From: Urechis unicinctus
Lineage: Eukaryota; Annelida; Polychaeta; Xenopneusta; Urechidae
Assembly: GCA_034190875.2 (NCBI GenBank)
Contig: CM067348.1
Span: 3,973,904 to 4,037,903 of the forward strand
Direction of reading: 5' to 3'
Length of the DNA: 64,000 nt
A model generated the notes under the pieces. That model was given only the letters and a program-made list of their open reading frames with translations. It did no database searches and was not told where the DNA came from. The translations under genes and the position numbers were made by a program. Of this stretch, positions 47,896 through 62,380 are shown in pieces. The first letter of the stretch is position 1. Each line of letters begins with the position of its first letter.

Positions 47896-50479
47896 ACAAC
47901 AACAACAGCAACAAAATTCCCTCAACATAAAAAAATAACAAAACATGTTATAATATGGATATTTTGTAGTCATTAAAAACTTTCTTACCAACGCCCGGCC
48001 GCATAATAATTAAATAAAATGGCGCTAATCACATATGCAAGTATTTGATATGCTGTAAAATGAGAACCAAACAAAATACCTACTGAAATAATATAATTCA
48101 TGGATCCGAAGCGATAGTTTTATTTGCGATGCAGGTTCCAGCGAATTTATCACAGAAACAAATATTCCAGGAGATACCTGCTGCAGGTGTTTTTAAATAT
48201 GCTGTAAACAGCATACCGAGATGATGGTTGATCGACAATTGTATCAGTATCCAGCCTTTGCTGTCTAACATTTAATGATCAAATCAATGAAACAGAATTA
48301 AATCACCGGTAGCTTTAACGCAGTAGTGAATTATTTGTCTGCAATGCATACACAACATATATGACCTACAGTGGGCGATTAATTATAACAAATATAAAGC
48401 TCAACTCTTACGCTGGACTCCGTTTGTTACATATGGTGCTTGTATGCTATGATCATAAACGTATTACATCATACGCAAAGAATAACTTATTTGCCTCACA
48501 TATTTTAAGGTCACAGTAGATCGTTCAAGCCACTTTAAAAGTTGGTATTTGACACGTATCCTCACTAGTCCTTCTGCCGTGAGACGAATGTAAGTCCTCT
48601 TATTCTTGTTAGCCTACTTAGTACTGCCGAACTGCTTGTCGTCCTCCTGCCAATTTAAATCCAAAATTATTCTTAATTTGCACAGAGCTTGACAGTTTAG
48701 TTGGATATCAGTTGAAGTGATGTGATCTATTACCTGAGCACAAGCGGCCCCCTATATCACCGATTATGAATACTTGTTTGTTCGAAATATAACCGTAATT
48801 TTGAAGCATCAGCATACCATTGCATCGTACTATATTTCATGCGCATTCGGCCCGCCTGTGTTAATCTCATAACATTGCTATTGTATTAATCATGTCAGTC
48901 TCATACTGTAAATGATGAAACTCAATAATATTTTCTTCCAGTGCGAACAGTCGATTACAATCTTACACTGATCTCTAAATAACCCGGAAAGTTATGTGAA
49001 CTAGATACCGAATGCTACATCGTCTTACGCTCGAACTTCAACAAACTAGGGTATTAATGTCCACCATTCACACAGTCAACATTATAGTTGGATCAGATCT
49101 GTAGCTGGTTGTTTACTTAGTAGCATGATGCAATACTGGTTCTATGGCCCTGCATTCCATTGGCAGGTATCATGCTCGGAGCCGCGTTTACCAACCTGTG
49201 TGTGTTGTTAGCTGAGCGTTGTGTGTTTTACCATGCATATTGGCTGCCATTGTGGTGGCAGCTGCCATTGTGGTGGCAGCAAACATTTCAATGGGTGTTT
49301 GTCCCCCTGACCTTAAAGACGCATTTGAGACAATAAATAATGGCTTTAATGTGGTTTTGTCTAAAACATAAACGGAAAGGATTTAGAAGACATTGATGTC
49401 AGTGTTCATAATTCAAAGTACATTAAGGTTATAAAGCATCTTGTGGTTTGTGTTGAACACATTAATTTGTCAGAGAGTTTCTCCTGCTAGTGATACAGAG
49501 GAAGTTGCACACGGACGTATTTGATGTTTGCATGTTGGGGCTTTTCGATGTGTTTCAGTTAAAACGAATCCGGGCTACTTTTATTGTCAGCTACTTATCG
49601 TTTAGCGCTCGTTATATTTAATTGAGACTCATAGCAGTCACGTTTTCTATCATTGTCGTATCACTATCAACAAAGGCACACTCTGGATGGAGAATGGCCG
49701 GATAAATGCACATAATTTATGTATCACGTTCTGTTAGGTCAGCGTGTTGAGGGGCCAATTGCAATATTGAATGGCTTCTTATATACATTAAGACATACGT
49801 GAGTAGATAAGCTCTGGTTTATTGTTATGTTATAGAAGCGGTTACTTGTTCATTGCACCAAAATCTCATCCACTGGTGAATGCCATTATATACTGTCAGT
49901 TGATATTCAGTGGACCTACCGACTTGTGTTTACATATTTATTCCGATGATGAATCGGAACTGCGATTATTGAATGCATATGACTTGAGCAGCCCCACTGT
50001 TAAATTAGTGACTACAATTTCAAGCTCTCTGTGTTAACATCAATCTGTCGGCATCGAAATAGCAAATATAACAATATTTGCCTACGTCGTTATTGCAGTT
50101 TCGCCGATATTTTTTTCACCCCGTCAAAACTTTTACCTTATCGCCTTGCGTCATGAAGCGGGAATGTTGCAATGCTGACCGCAATTGCTTTGCGTTCGGT
50201 TGCGTTGCATAACAGTCGGCCATGTTGGTACAAATATACTATATAATAAGAGTCTGTGTATTAAGGCATCATTTAGGGATTCTTCCCGCATCAATCATGG
50301 AGATGCTGCACCAATGCACCGCAGCATAACGAATGAGCTTGCTGTCGCATTACCTAACTAGTACCAACTTTATCCGAGCACTAACAAACCTAATCATCAA
50401 TAGATCATACACGGAACTTCAAGGGAATAGCAATATTGTTACTCTATAGTGCATTGGAATGCTCTAAAAACTAAATAAT

Positions 50480-51060
50480 ATTGCACAAGAGTGGAAGGCT
50501 AGCAAACTCATTAATCAGGTGAATTACAATTGTAAAATTACAGACTTATCTTATTAAAATTATTGTCTTGATAAAAGTCATGAAGTGTGTGACAGTCATC
50601 CAAGATTCAAGAAGGGGTCTTTTCTACAAATGACATTAGTAAGATTTGTTGACCAGCAATAAAATCACAAAAAGTTAAAGTGAACATGGTATTGGATTAT
50701 TCGTAGACATTGCAAAGAGCTTTTTTGATACTGTGATCTTGTGACATTCTTATCGCAAAGTGACCATTTCATAGAATACGAGCCATGTCTATGGATATGT
50801 GAAAGTAATCTAGCCAGGATGTTAAGTGCGGCGAATATTCCCTGCAAGTACTATGATATTGGCATGTTCCCAGGGCTCAATACTGGGTCCGAAATATTTT
50901 TGGGGGTTAATAAATACGTTTCCAAATAAATATTTCATATAATGCTTTCTGATCATGCAAACCGCCTATTAGCAGGAAACGATATTCATTAACCAGTTTA
51001 TTGGAACATAACAAATGTTGTCCTTGAATATCGATATGTTTGTATCGATTGAACCGATTT
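50480..51060 (+). pseudogene. Decayed LINE reverse transcriptase fragment, second copy
   Basis: The paralogue of 27740-28300, carried by the Y duplication. The GGCTCAATACTGGGTCCG motif is kept (about 50873). The segment encoding DTVDWD in the first copy is altered (ACTGTGATCTTGTGACATT), so decay continued after duplication. Confidence 0.6.
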
Positions 51061-52157
51061 GTCAGAGATCAAATCAATAACATTGAGTGATGGAATGATA
51101 TGGAAACTGTTGGAAGTCAAAATAGCCACAGCAGGAAAAAGTTAATAGAAACATGTGGTAAGGTTTAAAAAAAAAATTAACCTGTTCTTGTGACTTGAGA
51201 TACACAAATACCCCAATGCAACTGATTCTAAACAAGCGCAATGTCTACATCGAAGCGTAATTGCTTTGCATATATATTCGCGAAAGTTCCCTGCAATTTA
51301 CATTGGCATCTCAAAAATGCTTTCGGTTCCATGCTGCAAAACGCCACTTCCTTTTTCTATTCCTTACAGTACGTAATGTTGCCGAAGGTAACGAATCAGG
51401 GGTGGAGTAAACTATTTGAACGATATTTAAGGATAGCAAATGGAAACGTATTGATCGATTTGCAATCAGATTGGGTTGGTTAGTGAGCACCAAAATATTA
51501 ATGTCGGGCACGCTACGAAACAGGACACAGCAACTATATGCTTATGTTCGGCAGAAAGCAACTATATCAATAAGATGGGCTTGCATATGAACATTGTTGG
51601 CAATTAAAGTAGAGCGGGAATGGAAATAGCGATGTGGATTAAGCATTTTCAAAATTGTGTGCACCTGCCTAACCTGTTACTGTCGTCTGTCTGTAATGTT
51701 TTGTGATGTGCGTTGATATAGCGACCTCGCTGTATATTTGCATCTTTCGCATACGAAAAGCATTCAAAATCCAGTTTAAGGAATATGCATTTAAAATTCA
51801 ATGCAAATCTGTTGCCACATAGGGACCGCAGTCATATAGTGTCATGTGTGAAAGTCAAGATACGCATAGAATAACCCATAATCACTTTAGTATCATTTGA
51901 TACACTACTCAACACATCGTTGGCCATAACTGACAACTTAAACCAATTGAAATATGTGTGTTTGACACGTGTAAGGTTTTTTTGTTATTTATTCTGCTAT
52001 TACGTAAGGAAATATGATGATAGCAGACATGGCAAAAATTACCAGTGACTGCACACAATCTTCATAAAGCTAATATGACTTAATAAATACAAATGGCTTC
52101 AGGATAATTTATATAAAAAAGGACCAGGGGAGCACTATGTGCAGGATGTGCAACGGC

Positions 52158-52530
52158 GTCACTGTATGCAGTGGGTTGGTTTGGGACCCTGTACAATTTT
52201 GAAAAGTCATTATTGTCAATGATACATATATATGGATACAAAATAAAAGAAGAAATATATATATAAACTATAGGTCGCGCCGTATCTGAATATATATATA
52301 TATATTTCATATTAATCTCTGTCTCTTAAACCCCGAATTATTACATCTGGAATGACATATTATACACAGCTTCTAACGCGCAGTTGGAGTTGCATCTGTG
52401 TGCTTTGTGTTTGGTATATGTCCTCGCATTGCTGCTTCTAACAAGTAAAATGACAACCCTTGTATGCAGGCGACAATATAAGCCGTCTCATAAGACTCGT
52501 GTCATATGATATCATATGATATCGGGGCAA
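52158..52530. repeat. ~350-bp internal repeat, copy 3 of 4
   Basis: The counterpart of copy 1 in the second Y block. Several short ATATATAT runs have been inserted (52226, 52256, 52291). Confidence 0.65.
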
Positions 52531-52539
52531 TACAAACGA

Positions 52540-52582
<43 letters not shown>

Positions 52583-52712
52583 TAGATAGAGATAGATAGA
52601 TAGATATAGATATGTTTATACATATATGTTTACATATATATATATACAAATATAAGTATGTACACTTTTTCTACATATGAATATATAAATGTATATATAC
52701 TTACTCATCAAT

Positions 52713-52754
<42 letters not shown>

Positions 52755-52795
52755 ATAACACACATACACACACGCGCGCGCGCGTGCGCGTGCGC
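52540..52795. repeat. Compound AT / GATA / CA-CG microsatellite
   Basis: ATATAT runs (52545-52580 and 52716-52752) flank GATAGATAG and ATATGTTTACATA motifs, followed by ACACAC and CGCGCG. The first copy has only the CA/CG part at 30280, so the AT/GATA part grew in this copy. Confidence 0.9.
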
Positions 52796-54392
52796 ATTCC
52801 TCTGTCCTGGTGCATTCTGTCGTTTAAAAAATCTCTCATAGGGTTAGTGCGTCATCATCTGGTTAGCTTGGTACATTGGAAGTTCGCCTTCCCACGGCTC
52901 ATGCGTACGGAACTCGCGACGGCTTAAGCGCGCCTGCCATTAACCACCGCATAGCTGCTGACTTGTGATCTGCACCTTGTCCAACAAACAATCCCGTGTC
53001 ACCTGCTGACGGCGCGCGCCAGTGGGGAGTCGTGGAATTGCGTCTCTTACCTGATTGAACATTAAAGGCGCTGGTGCAGCGTACTTCCCTTATTACTGAA
53101 TGGTGCGACGCGCGGTCAAGTCCTGACAGTGGGTCTAAGCGTCCCGTGGGTTATTTAGGTTCCTGGCACATTGATTGCAACATCGCAAATTTGAAATAGC
53201 TTGGTAACATTGCCACGTGATGAGAATATTCCATTACACATTGCACCAGTGCCAAATTACTGGCGAGATAACGTTACGGTTATTATGTTAGAATATGCAT
53301 GTGAATATTTCCATTGCCATGGATGATATGTCAGGTATATCCTGAAATATGATCAATGTTTTTTACGAGTTACTTGGCATAAATAAAGCCTGAACTTAAT
53401 TCCTCCTCAGAATAACATGGATAGTGCTTGTCCGACCCTACAGAGGATTGACATCACCACACCTTAGTTATCCATTTGCAACGCTGGAATAGACCTCAGT
53501 GCCCGGAACACGTTATATCATTAGATTATTGATATGTTGGTGTTAGAGTAAAAATCGGATGCTATGAATATCAGCTGGTATCAAGATTTGCTTTCGGGCT
53601 TCATGTGCTAAATTTCTTGCCATTTTTATATGTATATGATTGGTAGGTTCCATAGCCTTGAATTATTGTGACAAGTTACATTTTCATAGTCAACTGTGGC
53701 TACCCATTGGCATTGCATGTGACCTGGCATTATCTATCACACTTGAATATTCATTGATGAGTACGGTATTAATTGTGAGTTGGTAATCACTTCAACAAAA
53801 TCATCGTTCAACGGTGAGTTGTCTGGATTGTGCGCAAGCGGCGTGCTACCAAGACCACAGGACTGCAAACTAAACTAATGATCGAACTTATTTCTTGAAA
53901 GCTTCATCTGTCAGTGGTGTTAGACCAGTGTGGCTTCGAGACTGGGCTTCGTGATATCCCCTTTGTATTCTTAGTTCCATACACTGAGCGAAACTAAAGT
54001 ATGAAGATGTTCTAAGTTTAAATGATTTTGTTTGCCCGAAAGAAGCACAAAACAGTCAATGAGTTTTCTTTTCAACATTCCAAGTCTTCCAATTTCTATC
54101 ACAAACCGCTGATTTCGATATGTATACACACTCATCTCACATTATGTGCATTCTATATATGATATTGTAATTCAGGCAAGGGATGGATTCTTATATGACT
54201 TGTCAACATGGTGTGTACTTGCAATGAACATGAATGTAACGTTCATGTTTTACGTTCGGGGATGCAAATAAGTTATGTGTTGTTTCCTTGCATTAGTCAT
54301 GTTATTTAGCTTATGCTGCTTACTTGCCATAATTAACTCTCAGTCATCATAAGATCGATGATTGGTACTACATTTCTGGTTACACGGCAAGA

Positions 54393-54760
54393 TTTATTGT
54401 ATGCAGTGGGTTGGTTTGTGAGCTCCAAATTCCCTCTGTATAGTCCAGAAGATTCATTATTGTCAATGATACAGCCCCGGAACAAAACAAAAGAGGAAAA
54501 CTTTCCAATCTATAGCTCTTGCGGTCTCTGAAACCCCGAATAATTTCATCAAAGAGTTAAGATAATGATGTTTTAATCCCATTCAGTTGGCTGGAGTATC
54601 ACTATAACAGAGTTTCGAACGCGCAGTTGGGGATGCATCTGTGTGCTGTGTGTTTGGCATATGTTCTTGCATTACTGTTTCTAATAAGTTAAATGACAAC
54701 CCTTTAATGCTGGCGACAAAATGAGCCGTCACGTGAGACTCGCGTCATAGATATCGAGGC
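54393..54760. repeat. ~350-bp internal repeat, copy 4 of 4
   Basis: The counterpart of copy 2 at 31893-32255, in the same position within the second Y block. Confidence 0.65.
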
Positions 54761-56233
54761 ATCATGAACGTAATTAGATGAAATCTAACTTTATATTCTT
54801 GTACCAGGAAAACGACCACCATTGTTCATTCCAGACAATGCGCGAATAAGGTTTAATGTTTGTCGGGTTGCATGACATCAGTGCATTAACACTATTGATA
54901 TACAAAATAGATTTCAGGCAATCACAAATGGAAACGTAATTGCTTTCATTTTCAGTTTCGTTACATTGTAAGGTGTATCCTAGCATTACTGTATCTCTGT
55001 GGATTATATGAAATGGTTTCACATCGACACCATCTAAGTTGCATGTTTACCAAGATTACTATTACGACCGTAAAATTGAATATAGCCAAAGTGTGGACGT
55101 AAGACATCTGTTTGATTGGTCGTTTTGAGCTGAGCGTATGACACATTTTGTACATAAATCCTTTGGGATTTATGTCCGTGTTTGTTACACAATTGGCAAA
55201 ACTTCAAGTTTGGTGGTTGGCAAGAGACGCCATTTTTTATGATGCCCTGACAGTGTTATATGTCATTGCATCAACGCAGTTGGAAAAAAAAAGTCATTAT
55301 TGAATCGAAGTATAATACTTCTGGCGCACGATGACTTATAGAATAATTAGAGCCGACTGTGATAAAGTCTGCTTACATCCCGATTCAGAAAACATGGCGA
55401 TCTCATAAGGCAAACTGTGATAAAGCAATAACATTTGCGTAAAATAATTTTATTTCAAATAAAATTGATAGATATGAGCGATCCGTCAACAATATCCATA
55501 TGTGAGTGACGTATTCTACAGCGCAATTTGTTTCATTTGAAACCTTCTATGTAATAACTGAAATGATGCTGCTCATCAAATATAATGAGATTTTGTACGT
55601 CATTCTGCAAAGGGCCAAATGTATTCAAATTGAAAAGGGAATTAACAATCCATCAAATAATTATGACAAGCTAATACCAGCGTTTAGGAATTTGAAAGGC
55701 GCGGTCGCAAAATAGATTGCTCGCTCATAACATAATTACATCGGTAAAATTGAAACAGCCATGTAGTTGTGTAGCTGCCAATTTCATTTGCACAACAAGC
55801 AAACAGTTTCACAAGATGTAGCTTTTAGAACGTGAACGCCACAGCATACTGTGTTTTACGGTTGCCTTCAGTCCGTCCTTCTGTTCATTTTGATTAAGTT
55901 GATCTTCCTCACCCAATTAGTGACATTCATTGTGATGCTTTAAGCAAAATCCATACATAAAAGAGATCTGATAAACAGCATAGTTAAATCACATTTTCTT
56001 ACCACCAGACGTCGCGAGTACACCGCGGAAGTAGCATAATTGCTATCTTGTCAGTGACATCGTCTAGCTACAAAAACATTTAAACAAGCCGAGTATCGGG
56101 TAAGCTGATGAACCCATCGATACATTTACCAAGAATTTGACGATTGTATGTCGAACCCCATTGTATGAGAGAGCGATAATGATTGACTACTGCATCAAGC
56201 GTATGGGTAATTTGCCGGGGATACTTATTATTA

Positions 56234-59200
56234 TGCATGCGAGTGTCTTAACACTCCCACTCCACCCAAAACACTATTGCACTTTCGCAGCCCAGTCTTC
56301 AATTAATACGGCGACCGTTCAACCAAGGTTCACAGTATACAGAGAACTTCGCCAATTAACTGAGATGTTAGCGACATTATGCGATGGCATTCACTCATCT
56401 GCAGAAAGGTCATAGCCAATTCTCACTTTGAGACCTTCCAAAGTTGACAAAGGCGCGGGGTTTGAGCGATTTAACCAGAGTATTTCGCATGCGTAGCCTC
56501 TGGATCCGTTTGCTACTCATTAATATGTTTGTGTAAGCTACATTCGACGCTGTTTTTAAAAGCGCTCACATCTATGGTTTGTTGTTCTTAATGCATATGT
56601 TTACAAATAATTTATTTCAGAAACTTGACAAACACTGAACTAAAATACACAAGCCAGGAAACACTTATTTGCTCTTAAATCCAACAATCAAATATCAAGA
56701 CAGTACCATTAGACAGCATTACGTAAGAGAACAATAAACACGATGTTGCATACAATGATTCAACACTCAAATAGTCAAATGTTGCGGCTGCAGTGGGACC
56801 GTATAACAAATTATGCTTCTCAAATCTTCGCATCCATCAATATCCTTTGCTCTGCGGATGTACCAACCCAACAACCTGATTATATGGAGTTATGCTTGTC
56901 GTTACCTGTTTAATATATCACTTCCGATAAAATTCTGCATAGACGTCATTAAAGTAATGCGATGAGTACGTGGGTTGGGGCTGCCTGTCAATCAAATGGC
57001 TTCCAAGAGTATCATGGCCGCTTGTTAAAGGAGGATAACATTCGATCGGTGCCACATGTGTGGCAAATTATTCCAATTTATCACCCTAATACCGGTCGTT
57101 ACTTTTAACTCGATAGCCTGCATCGATAAGTTACTTAATGATATATTTATTTAATTGCGATAGCCTCTTTCAATTTTATGGCCCTAAGAAATGGAACAAT
57201 GTCGCGCAAAAAAAACTAATTAATAGCACACTCGAATTAAGGATCCTATATATTGTTATTTTGTACTAAAACATGATACTGAATGATGTATAAATTTGCT
57301 AGGTGTTCAAGCCAAATAGAATTGCAACAATTAATAGGTCCAATTGTGTGCAGTAATGTAGGTGAATATAGTTAACGCTTGTACAAAAAAGCTAACCCGG
57401 CAATGGTCACCGTGTCAGCATTGCAAGGCGATAGAAAATTGATTGAATCTCGGTCTGCCACAGTGCTGGCACCTCACCGGAGTGAGAATAGGAATTATTA
57501 GACATACCTATGTATTTCTAACCAACTTGATGACCAACAAACTACCACTCATTGTAGCCAAATATCCATCCCCAAAGCCTGCCCTGTTCAAAGCAGTCAA
57601 TGAATATACATCATATGTATTGTTAAAAAATACCTCTTGGCAAACATAAGCGGTGAAATGCCGGTAGTTTGCTGGACACCTTTTATCCAATGCATAGCAA
57701 AATATTGACATATGTCATGATTCGTCCCGTAAAGCTAAGTAAAAAATGACATATAGCTTTGATAATGAATAAAGGTCGGAACATTATCTTGCATATATAA
57801 GGGTCATTTTTGACGAGGTAAGTTAACTTCAGTCCAAAGTATATCCACCAATGAGACAAACTTTTGAGCACTTCATATAAACTGTCGATAATACGATAAT
57901 TCTACATTGGACTTAACAGATTGACGGAAATCACATGTTACTTTCATTATACCGAGAATTACAAAGCTATTTGTTAGACCAATCACTACCGTCATCTATC
58001 TCCATGAAATCATTTGACTTCTTATTAACACTAGTGTCAAAAGATTCTATGGTGCTCCTTGTGAACCTATACCAATCATTAGTTCATGCTAATGGCGCGC
58101 AGGTGGAGCGAGTACAGTGTTATGTGAGTATGCTTAGATCAAGGCTGGCCGAAGAATTCATTCGCTGTGGTGCATATATGTTTCTGATAATGATTTATCA
58201 CAGTTGGTGATATAACCAAAGACTAATATACTTTTACAGCTTTCACGATTAGTCTATGTCATGCATGCATACGTGTATTGCGTGAAATGCGTGGCTCTTT
58301 GACAAAGGCATGGCAACTTGAATGTCAGATCGCTGAAATAATATGCAAACTGTTGATTACAAGGCATGAAACAATACAGTCAAACGGAGTGAAAACATGA
58401 AAACCACAAATGCCAAGGAATTGGTGATATTTAGTTGGAGGCCATCTTCACATAGTGGTAACAAGAAGGGCATCAATCCAAAGATCAAAACACGCAAGAA
58501 CATTCCCATCATATCCGTTTCTTTTCATGTTCGTCTGGTCGTGTTTACAGCATGATGGGACCTTGAACTGATACCTATTTCCATTACACTTAAATCCCGC
58601 ATGTATAATTGACTCACTTTGTAGTATGTGTCCCCATAAAGTATCAACTTAGTGTAGCCATTATTAAATCACGCGGAAAAGAGGACATCCAATATTCCTT
58701 TTAAAAGTGACCTCCGCAGTGTGAGTGAATGGGAAGTTAAGTGCTAAAGCAGTTACATTGCTACTTGGCTTCCAGAGTAGCTCACACATAATACGAATGC
58801 AACCAACATCTCACGTTTTGCCATGGTCGTGGATTCGTCGTTGATGACAAATTATATTTCAAAAGCATTATGTCTTGCGTACGTAGCCGGTAAATTGTTT
58901 GCCTCATTCAGAGAGAATACTTCTCGTGATCAGTAACAGATGTATAAATTCCGAGGCTAATACAGGGTCACTTCGTACACATCAACCCTGCTAACAGCAG
59001 CGTAAAGCAAACGAAATTACACTTCTCCAAACCTATTCATTAACGTTACCTACAATCTATCTATATGACTCTCTATTTGTAACTCTGTGTCCTTCGTCAA
59101 CCTAATTTAAAAGAGGATAACGGCTATTAGTTTTACATTTAACCTGCATTTAGCAGTTTGGGTGATTTCTTGAAATATTGCGAAAGATTACCTTCCAGTC

Positions 59201-59475
59201 AGAAGACGGGACCATATGGCACAGGCCAGATCCAGCCAGGATATCGCCCCACCTCGCATAATACGTTATGACGGCTCACACCCAAATGGCGTGATCGTCG
59301 CGCTGATTTGGTTATCCCATACAAATGCGTTTAATATTATACTATAAAACATAAAGAAATTGCAGACCGACAATACGAGGACGTGAATTGTTCATCAGGG
59401 CGATTTGTGAGGCGTTACAGAATAGATGCTGGCGTGGCTACTACAATTAATGCGCAATGTCAATGCATGGGAGCT
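56234..59475. other. Single-copy sequence, no recognised gene
   Basis: This begins at the Y-block breakpoint. One frame, 57935-58210 (91 codons from a true ATG, start MLLSLYRELQSYLL), is longer than expected by chance. It contains a donor-like TAT/GTGAGTATG at about 58124, so it could be an exon. It matches no family I know. A short piece near 59283-59340 (GGCGTGATCGT...) resembles 7560-7610 of the host module. Confidence 0.4.
57935..58210 (+). CDS. Unrecognised 91-codon frame, possible exon
   Basis: The frame has a true ATG start and TGA stop, a mixed hydrophobic and charged composition, and no simple repeats. An ACAG acceptor-like site lies at about 57920, and a strong donor-like GTGAGTATG lies inside at about 58124. 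Either this is a chance frame in single-copy DNA, or it is a coding exon that ends at the internal donor. No domain was recognised and no copy exists elsewhere in the window. Confidence 0.2.
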   Translation: MLLSLYRELQSYLLDQSLPSSISMKSFDFLLTLVSKDSMVLLVNLYQSLVHANGAQVERVQCYVSMLRSRLAEEFIRCGAYMFLIMIYHSW

Positions 59476-59479
59476 GTAG

Positions 59480-59890
59480 TGCCAGGATGTTGCTGTGACT
59501 TGCGTTGTTAACTTCGTGATGGTGTATAATAACGTTAATGCTGTGACGGCGTTGTGATGGTTGGTATTGTTGTCTGCTTGCTGAGTTGCGGCTGATGCTT
59601 GCTGTGGTATTCGTTTTTGGGTTTCTGCTGCATCTTCAATTTCGAACTTCTGCAACTTGTTAACGTCATGTTACTACTGTGACTTGAATTTATAATGTTG
59701 GGTTTGATGCAGTGGCTTGCATTGGCAAGGTCGTATGGCGGCTGTGGCTTGTATTGTTAATGCCGAGTTACTTCTGTGGCTTGTTTTGTCAATGTTGCCT
59801 TGCCGCCGGGGTTTGTATTGGCAATCTCTTATTGGCTTATATCGTTACTGTCGGGTGGATGTTGTGACTTCTATTGTTAATGTTGATGCG
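59480..59890. repeat. Degenerate ~32-33 bp minisatellite
   Basis: The motif (C)TGTGGCTTGTATTGTTAATG recurs at 59497, 59681, 59714, 59746, 59778, 59810, 59834 and 59866. Most steps are 32-33 bases. The units are strongly diverged. Confidence 0.7.
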
Positions 59891-60449
59891 TAGGCTCCGT
59901 GTAACACACTAGTGTTGGGGTGCCGTTCAATCTTGTACCAACTAATCTTCTAACTGTGGAATTTATAGCTACAATTTATGTGCAATAAATGCGATGCTTA
60001 ATATTATCTAAAACGATATCGAATTTCTGATCTACGCTTCTACTGAACGGCGATGCCCCGAACACATTCATGGTGAAACACTGATACTTGGTCGTTGGTT
60101 GAGTACTCTACCACCAATAAATGGCTGATGTTTTCCTAAATGTACGCTACCTTGTACAGCTATTAGAAAGTACGGGTTAGTTTCTGACATGCTAACATCG
60201 ACCATTTTAGTAATGGACATTACTGATTATAAATCAGCCCCATAAATTTAACGCGTTTCCGGCTGGCAGTAATGCATTCTCTGTCATATAGCATATTGCA
60301 GAGTTTGGGATCCATATGTGTATGGGACCTATTACAGCAGGGTTGTATCATCATACAAATTACTGTTACTATGCAGATATGCGTCATTATTGTCACAACC
60401 CGATGTCTTGATTAACTTAGTTCTGATATGAAAACATCTCTGCTTTGGT

Positions 60450-60954
60450 GCATCTTTCTATGGAGCCGCCTTGTATTCGTGTGAACCGTAAGGATGGTGA
60501 ATACCGTCAGTATGGCGTTGATGCATCTTTCAATGGAGCCGCCTTGTATTCGTGTGAACCGTAAGGATGGTGAATACCGTCAGTATGGCGTTGATGCATC
60601 TTTCAATGGAGCCGCCATGTATTCGTGTGAACCGTAAGGATGGTGAATACCGTCGGTAAGGCGTTGATGCATCTTTCTATGGAGCCGCCTTGTATTCGTG
60701 TGAACCGTAAGGATGGTGAATACCGTCGGTAAGGCGTTGATGCATCTTTCTATGGAGCCGCCTTGTATTCGTGTGAACCGTAAGGATGGTGAATACCGTC
60801 AGTAAGGCGTTGATGCATCTTTCTATGGAGCCGCCTTGTATTCGTGTGAAACGTAAGGATGGAGAATACCGTCAGTATGGCGTTGATGCATCTTTCTATG
60901 GAGCCGCCTTGTATTCGTGTGAACCGTAAGGATGGTGAATACCGTCAGTAAGGC
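60450..60954. repeat. 73-bp tandem repeat, about 7 units
   Basis: Units begin GCATCTTTCTATGGAGCCGC and start at 60450, 60523, 60596, 60669, 60742, 60815 and 60888, exactly 73 bases apart. They differ at only a few positions (for example TATGGCG or TAAGGCG near the end). There are no unique spacers, so this is a minisatellite and not a CRISPR array. 73 is not a multiple of three, so no repeat protein is encoded. Confidence 0.95.
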
Positions 60955-62380
60955 CATATGTTTAACGCAGAGAAATACAACGCGGTCTGATACATTGTGA
61001 CATCTACAACAGGAATAACCTTATTACGTTGATGCTTATGCACCATTATGCACGCATTATGGACGGTGGGTTTGTTTCATGATTTAGTCATGGTCCTCTT
61101 AGAGACCTCTTGGTTATTTACGTATAAACAATATATTCATGGGGCAATTCATGACCGTATACATCTCATAAACTGAACGCGTCATCGCAATTTATAGGCT
61201 CCATTTCTCGCACTTGTTATGCCAGTGACAACCTGCACAAAGTGGGTACATAAAAAGCGGCATATTGTGATTATGTGTGGGCATATGCGAGCATTTTCAG
61301 AGCATTATAGTGAGCGTATATCATGCATTTTTCACTATCCGCGAGGAGAGTTTATATTGGTCATACATTAATGGCTGCCTGGCGAGAATACTAATAGCTG
61401 ATGTTCCACTAGAGCCAGAAGATATTCCTACTTGTTTGCATCACATTCAAATGCTGACTAGCAGTAATGGCTTCATCTATTCGACTGCGGAAGTAAACGA
61501 TTAATTACACCAATTAGCCTACATACAGGTTTTGTCTCTCAGAACGCTTGATGCCACATTTATATGAAAATAAATAAGCGAGTGAGAACTTTATGATTGT
61601 GACCTCGGCAAAGATCTGTTACGACGTGGATGGTGCTAACGAATGGAGAGAAAGGCGAGTACCGGGACAGAGCGGAACTCGTCACGTGGTGTTGGCCAGA
61701 CGTTATGGTTTGAGTTTTGTTTGCCAGCAGTTGACTGCTTGTGCTTGTTGACTCAAAACACGCCCTGAAAAATGACAAAGCGTGCCACGTTAGTATTCCA
61801 CGAAATGCACTTAACCAACGCACAGAGACGGAGAAACAAGTTTGAGGTCACACTTTTTTTTTGTGAAACTTAAGTGGGGACTTGTGTCCATTGATCACCG
61901 CAGCAATACTTAATGGGGCGGAATCTAGTTCGCAGGCGATGTCAAGGAATTATCATGGAGAATATAAGTACTGTACGGTTTCAAGGACAGAATGTCAGCT
62001 TATATTGTGTCAGAATAAAATGCTCCTGATTAACGGAGTTATTAAGATGAATTCAGATGAATTACATCAGACCAGACATAGTGTAGAGAGAGAGATCAGG
62101 TGGGCCACAATGCTCCAAGACCGTCACAGAAAGGACGTCAGCACCTCGCCGTTCTCTTGATGTATGTGCCGTTGTAACAGCTTCTTTACAATCAGTATCG
62201 GGGCGTGTCGGACTCTTTATAACCTGGCGTAGAATTTCGAAATTAACCTCCAAGCCAGTAATCGGAACAAATATGATTGCTCTAAGACATAGGGAGAATG
62301 ATGCACGTCACATGAGTCTATTTCAACAACAGCAGATGCCTAGTCGTGTAGACAATCATGAATGCGAGTAATGAAGAAGA
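60955..62380. other. Single-copy spacer between minisatellites
   Basis: Two open frames occur: 61277-61504 (GTG start, 75 codons) and 61882-62160 (no ATG start, 92 codons). Neither shows a known motif or splice support. I cannot support a gene here. Confidence 0.4.

Larger units (their letters stand above)
45816..56233. repeat. Y block, second copy
   Basis: A direct duplicate of 23796-33768. Around 47170-51200 it is nearly identical to 24460-28430. Its flanks are more diverged. It has ~650 bp (about 46450-47150) missing from copy 1, a longer GAA tract, and different sequence at 51540-52080. The end at 56233 is the exact counterpart of 33768. Confidence 0.85.

Noticed and set aside
60450..60954. 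CRISPR-like regular array
   Set aside because: Units are contiguous with no unique spacers, and the DNA is animal nuclear. It is a minisatellite.
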